Shown here: positions 31,007 through 41,499 of the stretch, one piece after another
How positions within the stretch are numbered: the stretch's first letter is position 1
How the letters are laid out: each line of letters begins with the position of its first letter
Source of the DNA: Caenorhabditis elegans
Taxonomy: Eukaryota > Nematoda > Chromadorea > Rhabditida > Rhabditidae
Length of the DNA stretch: 64,000 nt
Direction of reading: 5' to 3'
Assembly: GCF_000002985.6 (NCBI RefSeq)
Contig: NC_003281.10
Location: forward strand, 11,470,001 to 11,534,000
The notes under the pieces: generated by a model
Database searches by the model: none
What the model saw: the letters and a program-made list of their open reading frames with translations, nothing else
What the model was told of the DNA's origin: nothing
Made by a program: the position numbers and the translations under genes

Positions 31007-32834
31007 TTATTGCTGAGCAATCTTCTGAAGAGCAGCTTCATCTCCTTGCGACATGCTTGTCAACCGTTTTCCGAGCTTCTCGTGAACATCCAGATACTTT
31101 GCAACACAACGATCCAAGCAGACGGCTTCTCCCTGGAAATTGAGAAAATTTGCGATTTTTTTTCCGAAAAAAGTGCCGAAAAACTCAATTTTTCGGAATT
31201 TTTACAGAAAATTTGTGATTTTTTCCGGAAAATTGCGTACAAAAATAAAAAAAAATCGCCAGTTTTGTTCAATTTTTGATTTTTTTTTCCCGATTTTTCG
31301 TATAAATCGGAGAAAAAATCGGTTTTTTAACAAAAAAATTTTTTTTTTAATTTTTCAACCATTTTTTAGATCTTTAGGTCAGAAATGTTCTTTTGCTTTC
31401 AATTTTTAGGGTTTTAAAAAAAATTGTTGTGAAAATTGGGTCCAAAAATTCAAAATCTCAGTGGTTTTAGAATGGAAAATGTTTATTTTTGAAATGTGAA
31501 TTTTTTCAAATTTTTTAAACTTTTTCAAATGAAAAAATCAGTGATTTTTCCACTTTTTGAGCTAATTTTTTATGGTGTTCGAAAAAACTCCAAGCATACG
31601 GCTTCTCCCTGGAAATTGAGAAAATTTTTGGTTTTTTTCCGAAAAAAAGTGCCGAAAAACTCAATTTTCGGAATTTTCAGAGAAAATTTGTGATTTTTCT
31701 CCGGAAAATTGGGTTCAAAAATGAAAAAATCGCAAGTTTTTTTTTGGCAAAAAATAGAAAAAATCGATTTTTCAACAAAAAAGCTTTTTTTTCAATTTTT
31801 TGTGAAAATTGGGTCCAAAAATTTAAATTTTGATTTTTTAAGAATTTGTTTTTTGGAAAATTTCAGTGGTTTTAGAATGGAAAATGTTTTTTTTTTTGAA
31901 AAAAAAAATCAGCGATTTTCGGCTTTTTCAGCTAATTTTTCACGGTTTTCGATTTAAAAAAAATCGATTTTTTTCACATTTTTCAACTTAAAGACTATAA
32001 AAAGAGTACGAATCATAATTTTCCAGTTTTTTTTTTTTGAATAAATTTCATTTTTCTCATTGAAAATTCGCTTTATATTCTTTTTTTTCAGTTTTTTTTC
32101 TCATAAAAATCGATATTTTTCCAATTTTACCTTTGTCAATTCGGACTCTCTGAAGGCGGTGGCAATGCACTTTGCCTGACACGAATTGGTCATTCGGCGG
32201 TACATATCCGACATCATTTCCACCTGAAAAATCAAGTTTTTTTTTGGATTTTGTGTGGTTTTTCCCTTAAAAAATCATTTTTCTAAAAAAATCATTTTTC
32301 TATAAAAATTCAATTTTTCTGGGATTTTCCCCAAAAAATTCAATTTTTTTCGGAATTTTTTTCATTAAAAATTCGAGATTTCTGGAATTTTACATCTAAA
32401 AATAATTTATTTTCAAGTTTTCGATTTTCCCCAAAAAATTCAATTTTTCTCGGATTTTTCCTTAAAAAATTTATTTTTCTGTAATTCTCCTCTGAAAATC
32501 AAAATTTCTGGAATTTTCCACATAAAAATCCAATTTTCCTGTAATTTTATTTTTCAAAATCAATTTTTTCTGGAATTTTCCTCTAAAAACCCTTTTTTTT
32601 TAAGTTTTCCTCTAAAAATCACTTTTTCTGAAATTTGTGTATAAAAATTCGATTTTTCTGGAATAATCCACTGAAAAATTCAAATTTTCTAAACTTTTTT
32701 GGTTTCTTTCTTTAAAAATTCAATTTTTCTGAAATTCTCCACCTAAAAATCAATTTTCTGGAATTTTTCTTCAAAAAATTCCAAAAATTCACCTCAAGCT
32801 CCGCAACTTGTGCCATTTGTGCGTCCGTCGCCAT
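31007..32834 (-). CDS. tin-10: TIM10, small Tim chaperone of the mitochondrial intermembrane space
   Basis: Three exons, 32834-32793, 32223-32131 and 31132-31007, give 86 residues, the normal length for the family. The twin CX3C motif that defines small Tims is present: CQAKC in exon 2 and CLDRC in exon 3, 18 residues apart between inner cysteines. The family forms Tim9-Tim10 hexamers that escort hydrophobic precursors to the TIM22 carrier translocase; the cysteines form two disulphides. The end KRLTSMSQGDEAALQKIAQQ is typical of a C-terminal helix. An acceptor CCTACAG sits 16 nt before the ATG, 177 nt after the TM2D1 stop, which suggests a downstream cistron of an operon. AATAAA at 31002-30997 follows the stop closely. 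The gene converges with the membrane-protein gene. Introns are A/T-run rich. Confidence 0.95.
31133..32130. repeat. PATC-like repeat in tin-10 intron 2
   Basis: About 1 kb of A/T runs. A block 'cggcttctccctggaaattg' with the following 100 bp is duplicated: the exon 3 boundary (31121-31280) is copied at 31588-31730, carrying a decayed copy of the acceptor region. It is an intragenic duplication in intronic DNA. Confidence 0.65.
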
Positions 32835-33029
32835 TTTTTTTCGTCGATTTCTGTAGGGGAAAAATATACATTTTAATTAAAAAATCAACAAAAAAAAAGT
32901 TTTCAGGTACAAAAACTGGGTGAAAACCAGTGAAAAAAACAGTACAAATACAAAAATTCAAAAAGAAAATGTACAGGAATGTTCATTTAGTGTGCAATAT
33001 TGACAAGAAAAAGTGAAAAAAAAAGAAAA
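32835..33029 (-). promoter_or_regulatory. TM2D1-tin-10 intercistronic region (candidate SL2 site)
   Basis: About 195 nt separate the upstream stop from the downstream ATG. The minus strand is U-rich just past the stop (TTTTCTTTTTTTTTC), has further U runs, and ends in acceptor CCCCTACAG (32851-32853). This size and layout is typical of C. elegans operons. Confidence 0.6.
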
Positions 33030-35267
33030 TTACAGACATCCATCGCAGGTGTAGAACGAGAAGTTGGTGTGACTGTCGAACGTGAAAAAAATAAAAATTT
33101 GAAAGAATTTTTGAAAAAAAAAGTGAATTTCAATTGATTTCCGGTGGTTTTTCAATTTTTTCTCTCGATTTTTCGATTTTCTCCGAAAAAAAAAAAGAAA
33201 AATGGAAATTTTTCGACCTAAATATTGTAGAAGGCCAGGAAATTTGAAATTTTGCATTTTTATTTTTTTAAAAAATCAAATTCCACTCAAAAATCAATTT
33301 TACTGGATTTTGGTACTGAAAATTCGAATTTTCCACTAAAAATATATAATCTTCTGGAATTTTCCACATATAAATCATTTTTATTCAATTTTTCTGAAAT
33401 TTTCATTTAAAAAATCTTTTTTATTTAATTTTTCCCTAAAAATTCAATTTTACTGCAATTTTCATTTAAAAAATCTTTTTTATTTAATTTTTCCCCTAAA
33501 AATTCAATTTTACTGGATTTTGTTACTGAAAATTCGAATTTTCCACTAAAAATATATAATTTTCTGGAATTTTCCACATAGAAATCATTTTTATTCAATT
33601 TTTCTGAAATTTTCATCTAAAAAATCATTTTTTATTTAATTTTTCCCTTAAAAAATTCAATTTTACTGCAATTTCTCGTTAAAAAAATTTTTCCGCTAAA
33701 AATTCAATTTTACTCCAAAAAAATTTCTTTTAAAACTTTTTTTTCAACTATAATTTCCAAGATTTTCCAATTTTTTTTCCAAATTGTTGCTACTAATCTT
33801 ATCATTTGGGCCTTCGGGCCATAATAAGCCATAGCGTAGGCCGTACCATCGGCCGGGCCCAGTAATTGTAGGCTTATAAGAATGATATCGACAAGCCAAA
33901 ACACAAAGAGACCGCCAAGTGAGAACATTTTGATGAGACCTGCAACGAAAAATTCGATTTTTTTTATAATTTTCAAAAATTCAGTAGAAAATTCTGCCTA
34001 CCTAACGCATAATACCCGAGATAAATCCGATCAATTCCAAAAAATCCGAGAAAAATCGATAAAAGTACTGTTGTGGTGTAGCTGACATGGGCTCCGTAAT
34101 GACAAGCGCTGGGGACCTGAAAAATGCAAAATTTTGGTGAAAAATTGAAGAAAAATGCAGAAATTAGGGTTTTTTGGTCGAGAAAACCGACTGAAAATGT
34201 GCAATTTTTGGTTCTAAACTGGAAAAAAATCATTGAAAATGTGCAATTTTTGAACTAAAAACTTGAAAAATTACTAGAAAATGGTGATTTTTTGGTGCGA
34301 AAATTGAAATTTTTTTATTTTCTAGTGGAAATTTGAAAAAATCGGCTGAAAATTTGCAATTTTTGCACAAAAAATCAGGAAAAATCATTGAAAATGTGCA
34401 ACGTTTAGCAAAAAAAAATTGGAAATTTGTGCAATTTCGGGCACAAAACTGGAGAAATCACTGAAAATTTTGCGATTTTTGGCCCAAAAAATTGGAAAAT
34501 TACTAGAAAATGGTGATTTTTTGGCCGAAAAATTTGAAAAATCACAAAAAAAAAAGATTGGAAAACCACTGAAAATGCGATTTTTGTGCTTTTATTACAA
34601 ATTTTTCAGAAAAAATAACAAATTACAGAACATTTTCAATTTTTTAATTGAAAAATTGAAGTTTTTGGTGATATTTTCCAATTTTCCGATGAAATTCGTA
34701 GTTTTTTGTTGGAAATTTAGCGAAAACTTCCTTTTCTGACTTAAATTTGTTTTTTTTTTTCAACAAATTTGTCAAATTTTTGATTACTTTTATGGAAAAA
34801 AGCATCAATTTTTGTGATTTTTCGATTAAAAAATTGGAAAAACGAGATAAAATTGATTTTCCGCCTCAAATTCTCGTTTTTTTCAGCAGATTTTCACTTT
34901 TCAGGCCAAAAAATGCGTACAGTTCGATTAAAAATTCCGAATTGATCCTTTCCAACGCATTTTATGTGCTCCGCCGTCTCACACATCACTTGAATCGAAT
35001 TATCAGCGGCACATGTCACGGATTGTTGGGTAATTGTGTCCACAGCGTAGTTTTTACATAGATATCTGGAAAAATTGAATTTTTTGAGCAAAACAGTGCA
35101 AAAAAGGGCAAAATTCGCATTTTTTCGAGCAAAAAACTGAGAAAATCGCATTTTTTCCGTCTTTTTCCATCGAAAACTCACTGATTTGGGTCTAAATCAT
35201 CACATTTCACAGTTGCATCACTTGCCGACACTGAAATTAGCGACAATGTGAGAAGAAGCTGACGCAT
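33030..35267 (-). CDS. TM2 domain protein, TM2D1-like
   Basis: Exons 35267-35182, 35065-34921, 34116-34002 and 33939 onward keep phase. The start MRQLLLTLSLISVSA is a signal peptide. A Cys-rich ectodomain follows (CDDLDPNQYLC, VTCAAD, VMCETAEHIKC, ACHYG). The TM2 domain has two membrane spans: VLLSIFLGFFGIDRIYLGYY (with the DRF-like DRI turn) and LFVFWLVDIILISLQLLGP. The tail DGTAYAMAYYGP matches the TM2D1 ending (GPSDGSSYIIDYYG). The TM2D family is implicated in Notch signalling in flies. The last exon is unresolved: the frame DSHTNFSFYTCDGCL ending at 33030 looks like the family C-terminus, but the donor at 33793 and the acceptor at about 33085 do not keep phase; read-through would stop at 33710. 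An out-of-frame ATG lies 5 nt before the start. It is divergent from the kinase gene. Confidence 0.88.
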
Positions 35268-35553
35268 CGCATTTCCACGGGCGGCCAGGCTGAAAATTTG
35301 AATTTTTTGAACTCGAGAATGTCCAAAAACTATCAATTTTGAGCAAAAACGGAGCATTTAATAATATTTAATAGGGGAAAAATTGACGGAAAAGCAGAAA
35401 TCGCAAGTGCGCTCCATTGGACAGAGGAATGAGAGAGTGAGAGACGCCAGACAAGCCAGTGAGGGAAAACAGTGGAAAATTACGGTAAAAACGTGAAAAA
35501 TTCCAAATTTCAAACGTTTTTCATCGAAAAATGAATCATTTTTCAATTTCAAT
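35268..35553. promoter_or_regulatory. Divergent promoter region, TM2D1/tin-10 and kinase gene
   Basis: About 285 bp lie between the two start codons. The minus side has a TTTTCAG acceptor just before the TM2D1 start (about 35292). The interior has 'gagagtgagagacgccagac', close to the CTCTGCGTCTC promoter motif, and T-blocks. One regulatory region probably serves both genes. Confidence 0.55.
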
Positions 35554-38500
35554 ATGAGCGAGCAACGCGATTCTCGTGGAATGCCACAGGTAAGACGTTT
35601 TTGAAGGTTTAACAGCATGCCTATGTGCCTACAAGGTAGGCGCCCATGCCTACCAGTAAAAGTAGGTATAGGCAACGTTGTAGGCACTCACTCAGGCTCC
35701 TTTGTACCTTGGCGCGACTACACGACAGGCGTTTATGCCTACAATGCAGGCGTGCATACCTATACATAGGCAGGTGCACCTTCTGTGTGCCTTCAAGGCA
35801 GAAATGCGTGCCTAAGATAGGCGTAGGCAGCTTTGTAGGCACACACAGGCAACTTGTACCTTCTGTGTGTCTACGAGGCAGGCATCTACGCCTAAAAGTG
35901 AAGGTAGGCGTAGGCACCGACGCAGGCACTTCCGTAACTTCTGCGCGTAGGCGTTCATGCCTATAGGGATCAGTAGGCACTCTTCTGCGCCTATGTACAC
36001 AGTAGGCCCTCCTCGTGTCTTCTGTGTGCCTACAGGACACCTTGTCGGCACTCAAGCAGGCACTATGTGCCTACAGGCCAGACATACAAGCCTACATATA
36101 GGCATGTAGGCGTAGGCACCCTTGTAGGCGTCTGTTGCCTGAATGAATCACCTTAAACCTGCAAATTTTCAGGCTGGATTCATTATCGAACATCAAAGCA
36201 GTGACCATAAGTGGAAAGTGTTGCGAAATATCTACTCGGGACCGTTTTCAGATGTTTATGTCGTTGCGGATGTAAGTTTGAGCACAACGACACTCCGAAA
36301 TTCCGATGGCTACGTGTGGCCTAGAAAATGCGAAAAATCGGCCACCAACGTAAAAGACAAGCGTGAAAAATCGGTGGCCGAGCTTTTTCTAGGCCACTTA
36401 GCAAAAACTGCTAGTGTGAGAGATCAGGCCTGCCTGCCTACCGCCTTTTTTTCTCAGACGGTAGGCACAAGGCAGGCATCTCTGTGCCTACGTGGAAGAC
36501 AACATTTTCAGACAGTAACGAACGAAAAGTATGCGATGAAATGTGAGAGACAAGAAGGAAACTCTCGTCCAGTCCTGAAGCTAGACGTGATGGTTCTGAT
36601 GGCGACGAAGGGTCTTCGAGGATTTCCGAACTTTGTGGCGGCAGGCAGAACTGATGTTTATAGGTACTTTGACGGTTTCGGTGCCTACTACACGTGGTGT
36701 CAGAGTGTCTCATTTCGGCTTGATCTACGTAGATCTACAAAAAATGCGGGAGAAGAGACGCAGAGTTCTCAAGCGCGACGTCACAGTTTTTTGGGCGAAA
36801 AATTCCCGCATTTTTTGTAGATCAAATCGTAACGGGGCGGAAAAAATAGCGGATTTTCGTTGTGAGACCCAACAACAAAATACACGCCTTGCAGGTACTG
36901 CATAATGCAACTCGTCGGACCGGATCTTGGTCGGCTGCGTCGAACACGTCCGGAACGCAAGTTCTCCCTTCCAACAGCTCTCCAAATTCTCGGACAAACT
37001 CTCCGACGCCTCGAGGATCTTCACAATTGCGGATGGCTTTGTCGAGACGTGAAGGCGCCGAATTTCTGCATTGGTGTCGGCGAGAACGAGTCGACCGTCT
37101 ATATTCTGGATTTTGGATTCGCCAGGAAATTTGTGTAGGTTGTAGAGAACGCTGCTACTCGGGGTGGTCTCACCACGACAAATTTTTGTTAAATGCAAAT
37201 GAGTGTGCGCCTTTAAGGAGTACTGTAATTGTCAACTCTTGTTGTTTTCTCAATTTTTTTTTTTTTTCAAAACTGTAATCATCAGAAAATACTGAAAAAT
37301 CAATGAATATTATAATTCAACCAGTGGTTGGAAACTACAGTACTATTTAAAGGCACACGCCATTTTGAAATGTCGTGTCGAGACCCGCTACCGTATTTTC
37401 GGGGAAAAAGTCACGGATTTCTGGCTTCCCTCATGAATTGAAATGGAAGAGTTTGCCGAACTAGGCCATTTTGGTTCGGCCATATCTGGGGTAGATTTAC
37501 CGCGCGTTGCGTGTCGCGTCGCGGCTCGTTTTTAGTTGTAATACTTAATGTATTTGTCCGCGTGGAGTACACGACATATTTCCACGCATTGTCCGGCGGG
37601 CGATTATCAATGGAGCGCAAAAATTCAATGAGGAAGGCCAGAACCCCGTGAAAAATGCCCAAACTTTTAGGCTATTTCACGGGGTTTTGGCCTTGCTCAT
37701 TGAATTTTTAGCGCTCCATTGAGAATCGCCTGCCGGAGACAACGCGTGGGAAAGTGTCGTGTACTCCACACGGACAACTGCGTTTAGTTTTACAATCGAG
37801 CCGCGACGCGACACGCAACGCGCCGTAAATCTACCCAGACGACGATATATATAAAATCGAAAATTTCCGATTTTTTCTCCGAAAATTCGAAAAAAAATCC
37901 GATTTTTCGAGAACAGATTTCTGGCTTCCCTCGTAAATTGAAATGGAAGAGTTTGTGCCGAATTAGGCCATTTTGGCTCAGCCATATCTAGATATCTAGA
38001 TATGGCTGAGCCAAAATGGCCTAGTTCGGCACAAATCTGTGTATTTCTCGAAAAATCGGATTTTTTTTTTCGAATTATCGGAAAAAAAATCTTAAAATTT
38101 CGATTTTTTTTTGGACATGGAAAACTGATAAACAATTTTTGAAGTAGCTATTATAGGATAATCTAGTCAAGAGCTAGAATTCCAGCCAAAAACTGACAAT
38201 TTTCAGAGACAAGGAGGGCAAAATCATCCCGCCGAGAACCGCTGCAGCACTGATGGGAACTTTTCAATATTGTGCAGTTTCTGCCCACTCTCACAAGGAC
38301 CAATGTGCACGGGACGACTTGGAAAGCTGGTTTTACATGGGTATTGAGTTGCTCAAGGGACCACTTCCATGGGCGAATATCGACGGTCACAAGAATCACA
38401 AGCAGATTGGAGAGGCGAAAGTCGCGATTCGAAGCGAGCCGCTTCGATCCGAGTTTTTCGAAGGAGTCCCGAAGCAATTTAATGAAATTCTCACGATTCT

Positions 38501-38819
38501 GGATCAAACGTCGTATTTCGACAGGCCAAATTACAAGAAGCTCGGTGATTTGCTGTCTCAGGCCGCCACGGAGCATCAAGTGACACTGAAAGAGCCTTTG
38601 GACTGGCAGAATAATGAGAGAATGCAGCAAAAGGCGATTTTCGTCGGGGAACTCGGAGAATCTCATCAAGCGTCGGCGAAGTTGGATGCGAAGGACAATG
38701 CGAATGAGTCGATGGATATTGAATTTGATGATATGCCACCAAAAGAGGGAATTTCTAAATCGCTCAGTGCGGAGAAATCGTGTACAAGTTGGAAAAATAA
38801 TGGAAAAAACGTTGATTAA
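35554..38819 (+). CDS. CK1/TTBK-like protein kinase
   Basis: Exons 35554-35589, 36173-36271, 36512-36663, 36895-37134 and 38207-38819 give 379 residues in phase. The kinase domain starts near residue 23 (WKVLRNIYSGPFSDVYVV). The glycine loop is degenerate (YSGPFSD). The ATP-anchoring Lys is in YAMKCE (about K55). The catalytic loop is LCRDVKAPNF, with Asp147 and Asn152 kept but Cys for the usual His. The magnesium-binding DFG is LDFGFA (about 168). LMGTFQYCAVSAHSHKDQCA followed by RDDLESWFYM is the activation-segment/APE-region form typical of worm CK1/TTBK-like kinases. The tail is Ser/Asp-rich. A strong 54 nt intron (38782-38835) at the 3' end, if removed, ends the protein at SLSAEKS. AATAAA is at 38908. 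Substrate unknown; many worm relatives are germline-expressed. Confidence 0.9.
35600..36140. repeat. Degenerate CCTAC/GTAGGC repeats in kinase intron 1
   Basis: The 580 bp intron is full of GCCTACAAGG, TAGGCACnC and complementary GTAGGCG units in both orientations, so strands can pair extensively. ORFs here (106-144 residues) are repeat translations. Confidence 0.8.
36690..36842 (+). repeat. Palindromic repeat A, copy 6, in kinase intron 3
   Basis: 'cacgtggtgtcagagtgtct' to 'tgtagatcaaatcgtaacgg' with GATCTACGTAGATCTAC and GAGACGCAGAG. It makes up most of the 231 nt intron. Confidence 0.85.
37150..37400. repeat. Foldback element in kinase intron 4
   Basis: Left arm 'gtggtctcaccacgacaaat' through 'gtgcgcctttaaggagtact'; right arm 'tactatttaaaggcacacgc' through 'gtcgtgtcgagacccgc'. 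It is related to blocks at 46.69 and 23.64 kb. Confidence 0.7.
37405..37995. repeat. Inverted pair of element C in kinase intron 4
   Basis: Left copy 37408-37660 ('gatttctggcttccctcatg' to 'gccagaaccccgtg') is mirrored by a right copy from 37678 ('cacggggttttggccttgct'). The right copy is interrupted at about 37838-37915 by A/T-rich DNA before its end. A single copy of C lies at 6.0 kb and another at 62.56 kb. Confidence 0.8.
37958..38035. repeat. Near-perfect palindrome centred on 37995
   Basis: 'gccgaattaggccattttgg' to 'gccatatctagatatctaga' is followed directly by its complement with almost no loop. It lies at the end of the inverted element C pair. Confidence 0.85.
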
Positions 38820-39126
38820 ATTGAATTTATTTCAGAAAACGTCGAAACTGCGAGAACGGAGAAGTGAAGCACTAAATTGTACTACATTTATTCGATTTTT
38901 ACTCGTAAATAAAGAATTTTAATTTAAAAATCACTTTTTTTGTTGGAATATCAATAAAAATCAATAAAAATGAATAAAATTCAAAAGCGGTGCGGCATGA
39001 TCGTGGCGAGACCCAACGCCTGACTACTGTAGCAGGATTTACGGGCCCCCACGGCCCCTGTTTTTCTCCCAATTTTCTTTAATTTTTCATTGTTTTCATC
39101 GGAAATTTTTCCAGAAAACTGCGAAA

Positions 39127-41430
39127 ATGCCGTTCGAGCGACCAACCGGCTTCAAAATGCCGCTTTCAGAGACTTTGAAGCTTGCTGGCTTGAAATATGC
39201 GAACCCGGAGGATGATGTGAGTTTTCCGAAATAACCTAATAAATTTCCCGTTTTTTCCAGTATCTCAAAAAGAATCCCAAGCGATTTCTGGAGGAAAGAC
39301 TGCTGAAAATGGAAGTTCTGGCGAATTTGGATGCGGATAGCACAGAAAGTTTGTATTTTAGCTTGTTAAAATCATCCAATTTTTTCTGATTTTGTTTTCC
39401 AGTGCTATTCCGCTTTGCCGTCGGACAAAACGTGATGGCGGGATTCGAGAAGCTGAGAAGGGAGCTCAAGGATATTGAGTATATCTCGAGATTGAGGAAA
39501 CCGAAGCTTCTCTCGATGCTTCCCTCCGACGCTGCTGCTGGGGCTAAGGACCCAGAAATCAAATTCATCACCAGAAGAGATAGTTTTCGCAATGTCACTG
39601 TTCGCCTAGTGCTAAAGGAACAGCCGAGTATATGATTTCATTGAGAAATGTGGGAAAAATAATTAAATTTCCATTTTCAGAGTCCACATTGTTTCCAGAC
39701 GCGCCACGTGACAAGTTCATTCGCCTGGAACTTGGCAGGAAGCTCTCAGCTGAGGACAAGACAAAGCTCAAGGAAGAATTTGGGTAATTAGAAGAAAAAA
39801 TCATTAAAATCTGCAATTATTTAAAGGTGGACTACGCTCAGTGGGGAAATTGCTTCAAAACACGCCCGTGGCCACAATGACCGAATAAAATTTTCTAGAT
39901 TTTATATGATTTTTTGAAAATTGAAAAAAACAGTTTTCACCTAATTATTTTTGAATTTCCGTCAGGTTCGGTGGAGCGCGCTTGCATTATTTTTATTAAT
40001 TAATTTTATTTATTCTCGTCATTTGACTGATTTTCTTATTTTTCTGTGTTTTTTCATCGGAAAATGAAAGAAATAAACAAGAAAAATGCAAAATGTTTGT
40101 TAAAAAGTAATTGAAAATGAGTAAAACTGTAAAATATACTAATTTCAGGCTTGTTGTCGTCGGAACTGAAATTATAATAGTATATATATATATATATTCA
40201 CAGTTTTACGCATTTTCAATTACTTTTTAACAAACATTTCGCATTTTTCTTATTTATTCTTTCATTTTCTGATGAAAAAACATAGAAAATCAGTGAAATA
40301 ACGAGAATAAATAAAATTAATTGATAAAAATAATGCAAGCGCGCTCAATCGAACAAATCCAATTGGCGGTAATTCAAATAGGAATTAGGTGAAAACTGTG
40401 AGTTTTTCAATTTTCAAAAAATCATATAAAATCTAGAAATTTTTTTTGAATTTTTTAAATCATGATATTCGGTCATTGTGGCCCTATAGGCGTGTTTTAA
40501 AGCAATTTCCCCACTTTCCACCTTTAAACCCTGCAATTATTTAATCAAAATCTATTTTCCAGCCAGCTCATGAACGGTGGTGGAGTCATGATCAATTTCA
40601 TCACCAACTCCCTATGGCCGATCGTAATGAGAGCTGATATTCAGCAAAAGAAGGAAAACCAGGAGAAGCCGACGGCGGCGGCAGGAGCGCCGAAATACAA
40701 GCCACCACGTGGAGGAGCTCGTTTCGTCTCCTCCGGCGGTGATCGTCGTCCAACGATGGCAGTGCTGCCGACTGTCAAGGAGCACGTGGCTCATTCTGTT
40801 TCCAAGGAAAAATCATTCGAAAAAACGGATTTTTCGCGTGGAGCTGCGCCGTCGATTCAGGATTTGAAGCTAAAAGCCCCGAAATGCGCCCTCGCTTGGG
40901 GAAATGATCGTCCAACGAGGGAAATGCTCCCGACTGTTCCAGAAGAAAAGCCAGCTCTCGGTAGACGTGATGCTTCACGCGGACGCTCTATCCCGCGGGC
41001 TCAGCCGCCGGCTCAGGATTTGAAGCAGGATGCTCCGAGAGCTCCGAGAGCCACCTGGGGAAGTGACCGTTCAACGAGAGAAGTGCTCCTTCCGGCTGTT
41101 CCAGAAGAAAAGCCAGCTCTCGGTAGACGTGATGCTTCTTCGCGTGGACGATCCCTTCCGCCGCGGACTCTGCCTCAGGACTTGAAGGTTGAAGATGCGC
41201 CGAAAACGGTGGTCGGTGGAAGTTTTGGATCCAGAAGTAACGTGTTCGATCACAATTCAATGACGACTACGTTCCAAGCAAATCCGCAATTCGCAACTCA
41301 CAATGGCTCAAACACCGTCGGAGGCAGGTTCGGAGGAGGATCACGACGAGGAAGAGGAGGAGGAGGTGGCGGCCGACGCGGCGAGAATGACTCTGCTCGT
41401 GGAGGAAACTGGCGAAATAGGCAAAATTGA
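39127..41430 (+). CDS. Uncharacterised basic protein with internal repeats and Gly/Arg-rich tail
   Basis: Exons 39127-39216, 39261-39348, 39403-39627, 39681-39783 and 40563-41430 give 457 residues, all in phase. An acceptor TTTTTCCAG lies 12 nt before the ATG. Residues about 1-200 look folded and charged (YLKKNPKRFLEERLLKMEVL; FRFAVGQNVMAGFEKLRREL). The rest is low-complexity: three imperfect repeats of the pattern WGnDRpTREmLPTVPEEKPA then LGRRDAS-RGRS, each followed by QDLK..AP, then a Gly/Arg tail (GGGSRRGRGGGGGGRR). RGG-type tails often bind RNA. I recognise no named domain and give no function. It follows the kinase gene by 308 bp on the same strand, so it could be a downstream operon cistron. 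Intron 4 is filled by a foldback element. Confidence 0.85.
39820..40545. repeat. Foldback of TTTAAAGGTGG type, copy 1
   Basis: Ends 'ttaaaggtggactacgctca' and 'ccccactttccacctttaaa'. Arms of about 330 bp include 'cacaatgaccgaataaaatt' and its complement, 'tggagcgcgcttgcattatt', and a central (TA)n. It occupies nearly all of intron 4 of the RGG gene. The same family forms the core of the 54.9-56.2 kb palindrome. Confidence 0.88.
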
Positions 41431-41499
41431 ATTATTTCTTAAAAAGATGAATACCCGTATTATTTTGTCTCGTTTTGTTTTAATTTTGTTTCTTTTTAC

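Noticed and set aside
36862-37278. 138-residue plus ORF and 157-residue minus ORF over kinase exon 4
   Set aside because: They are shadow frames of a conserved kinase exon.
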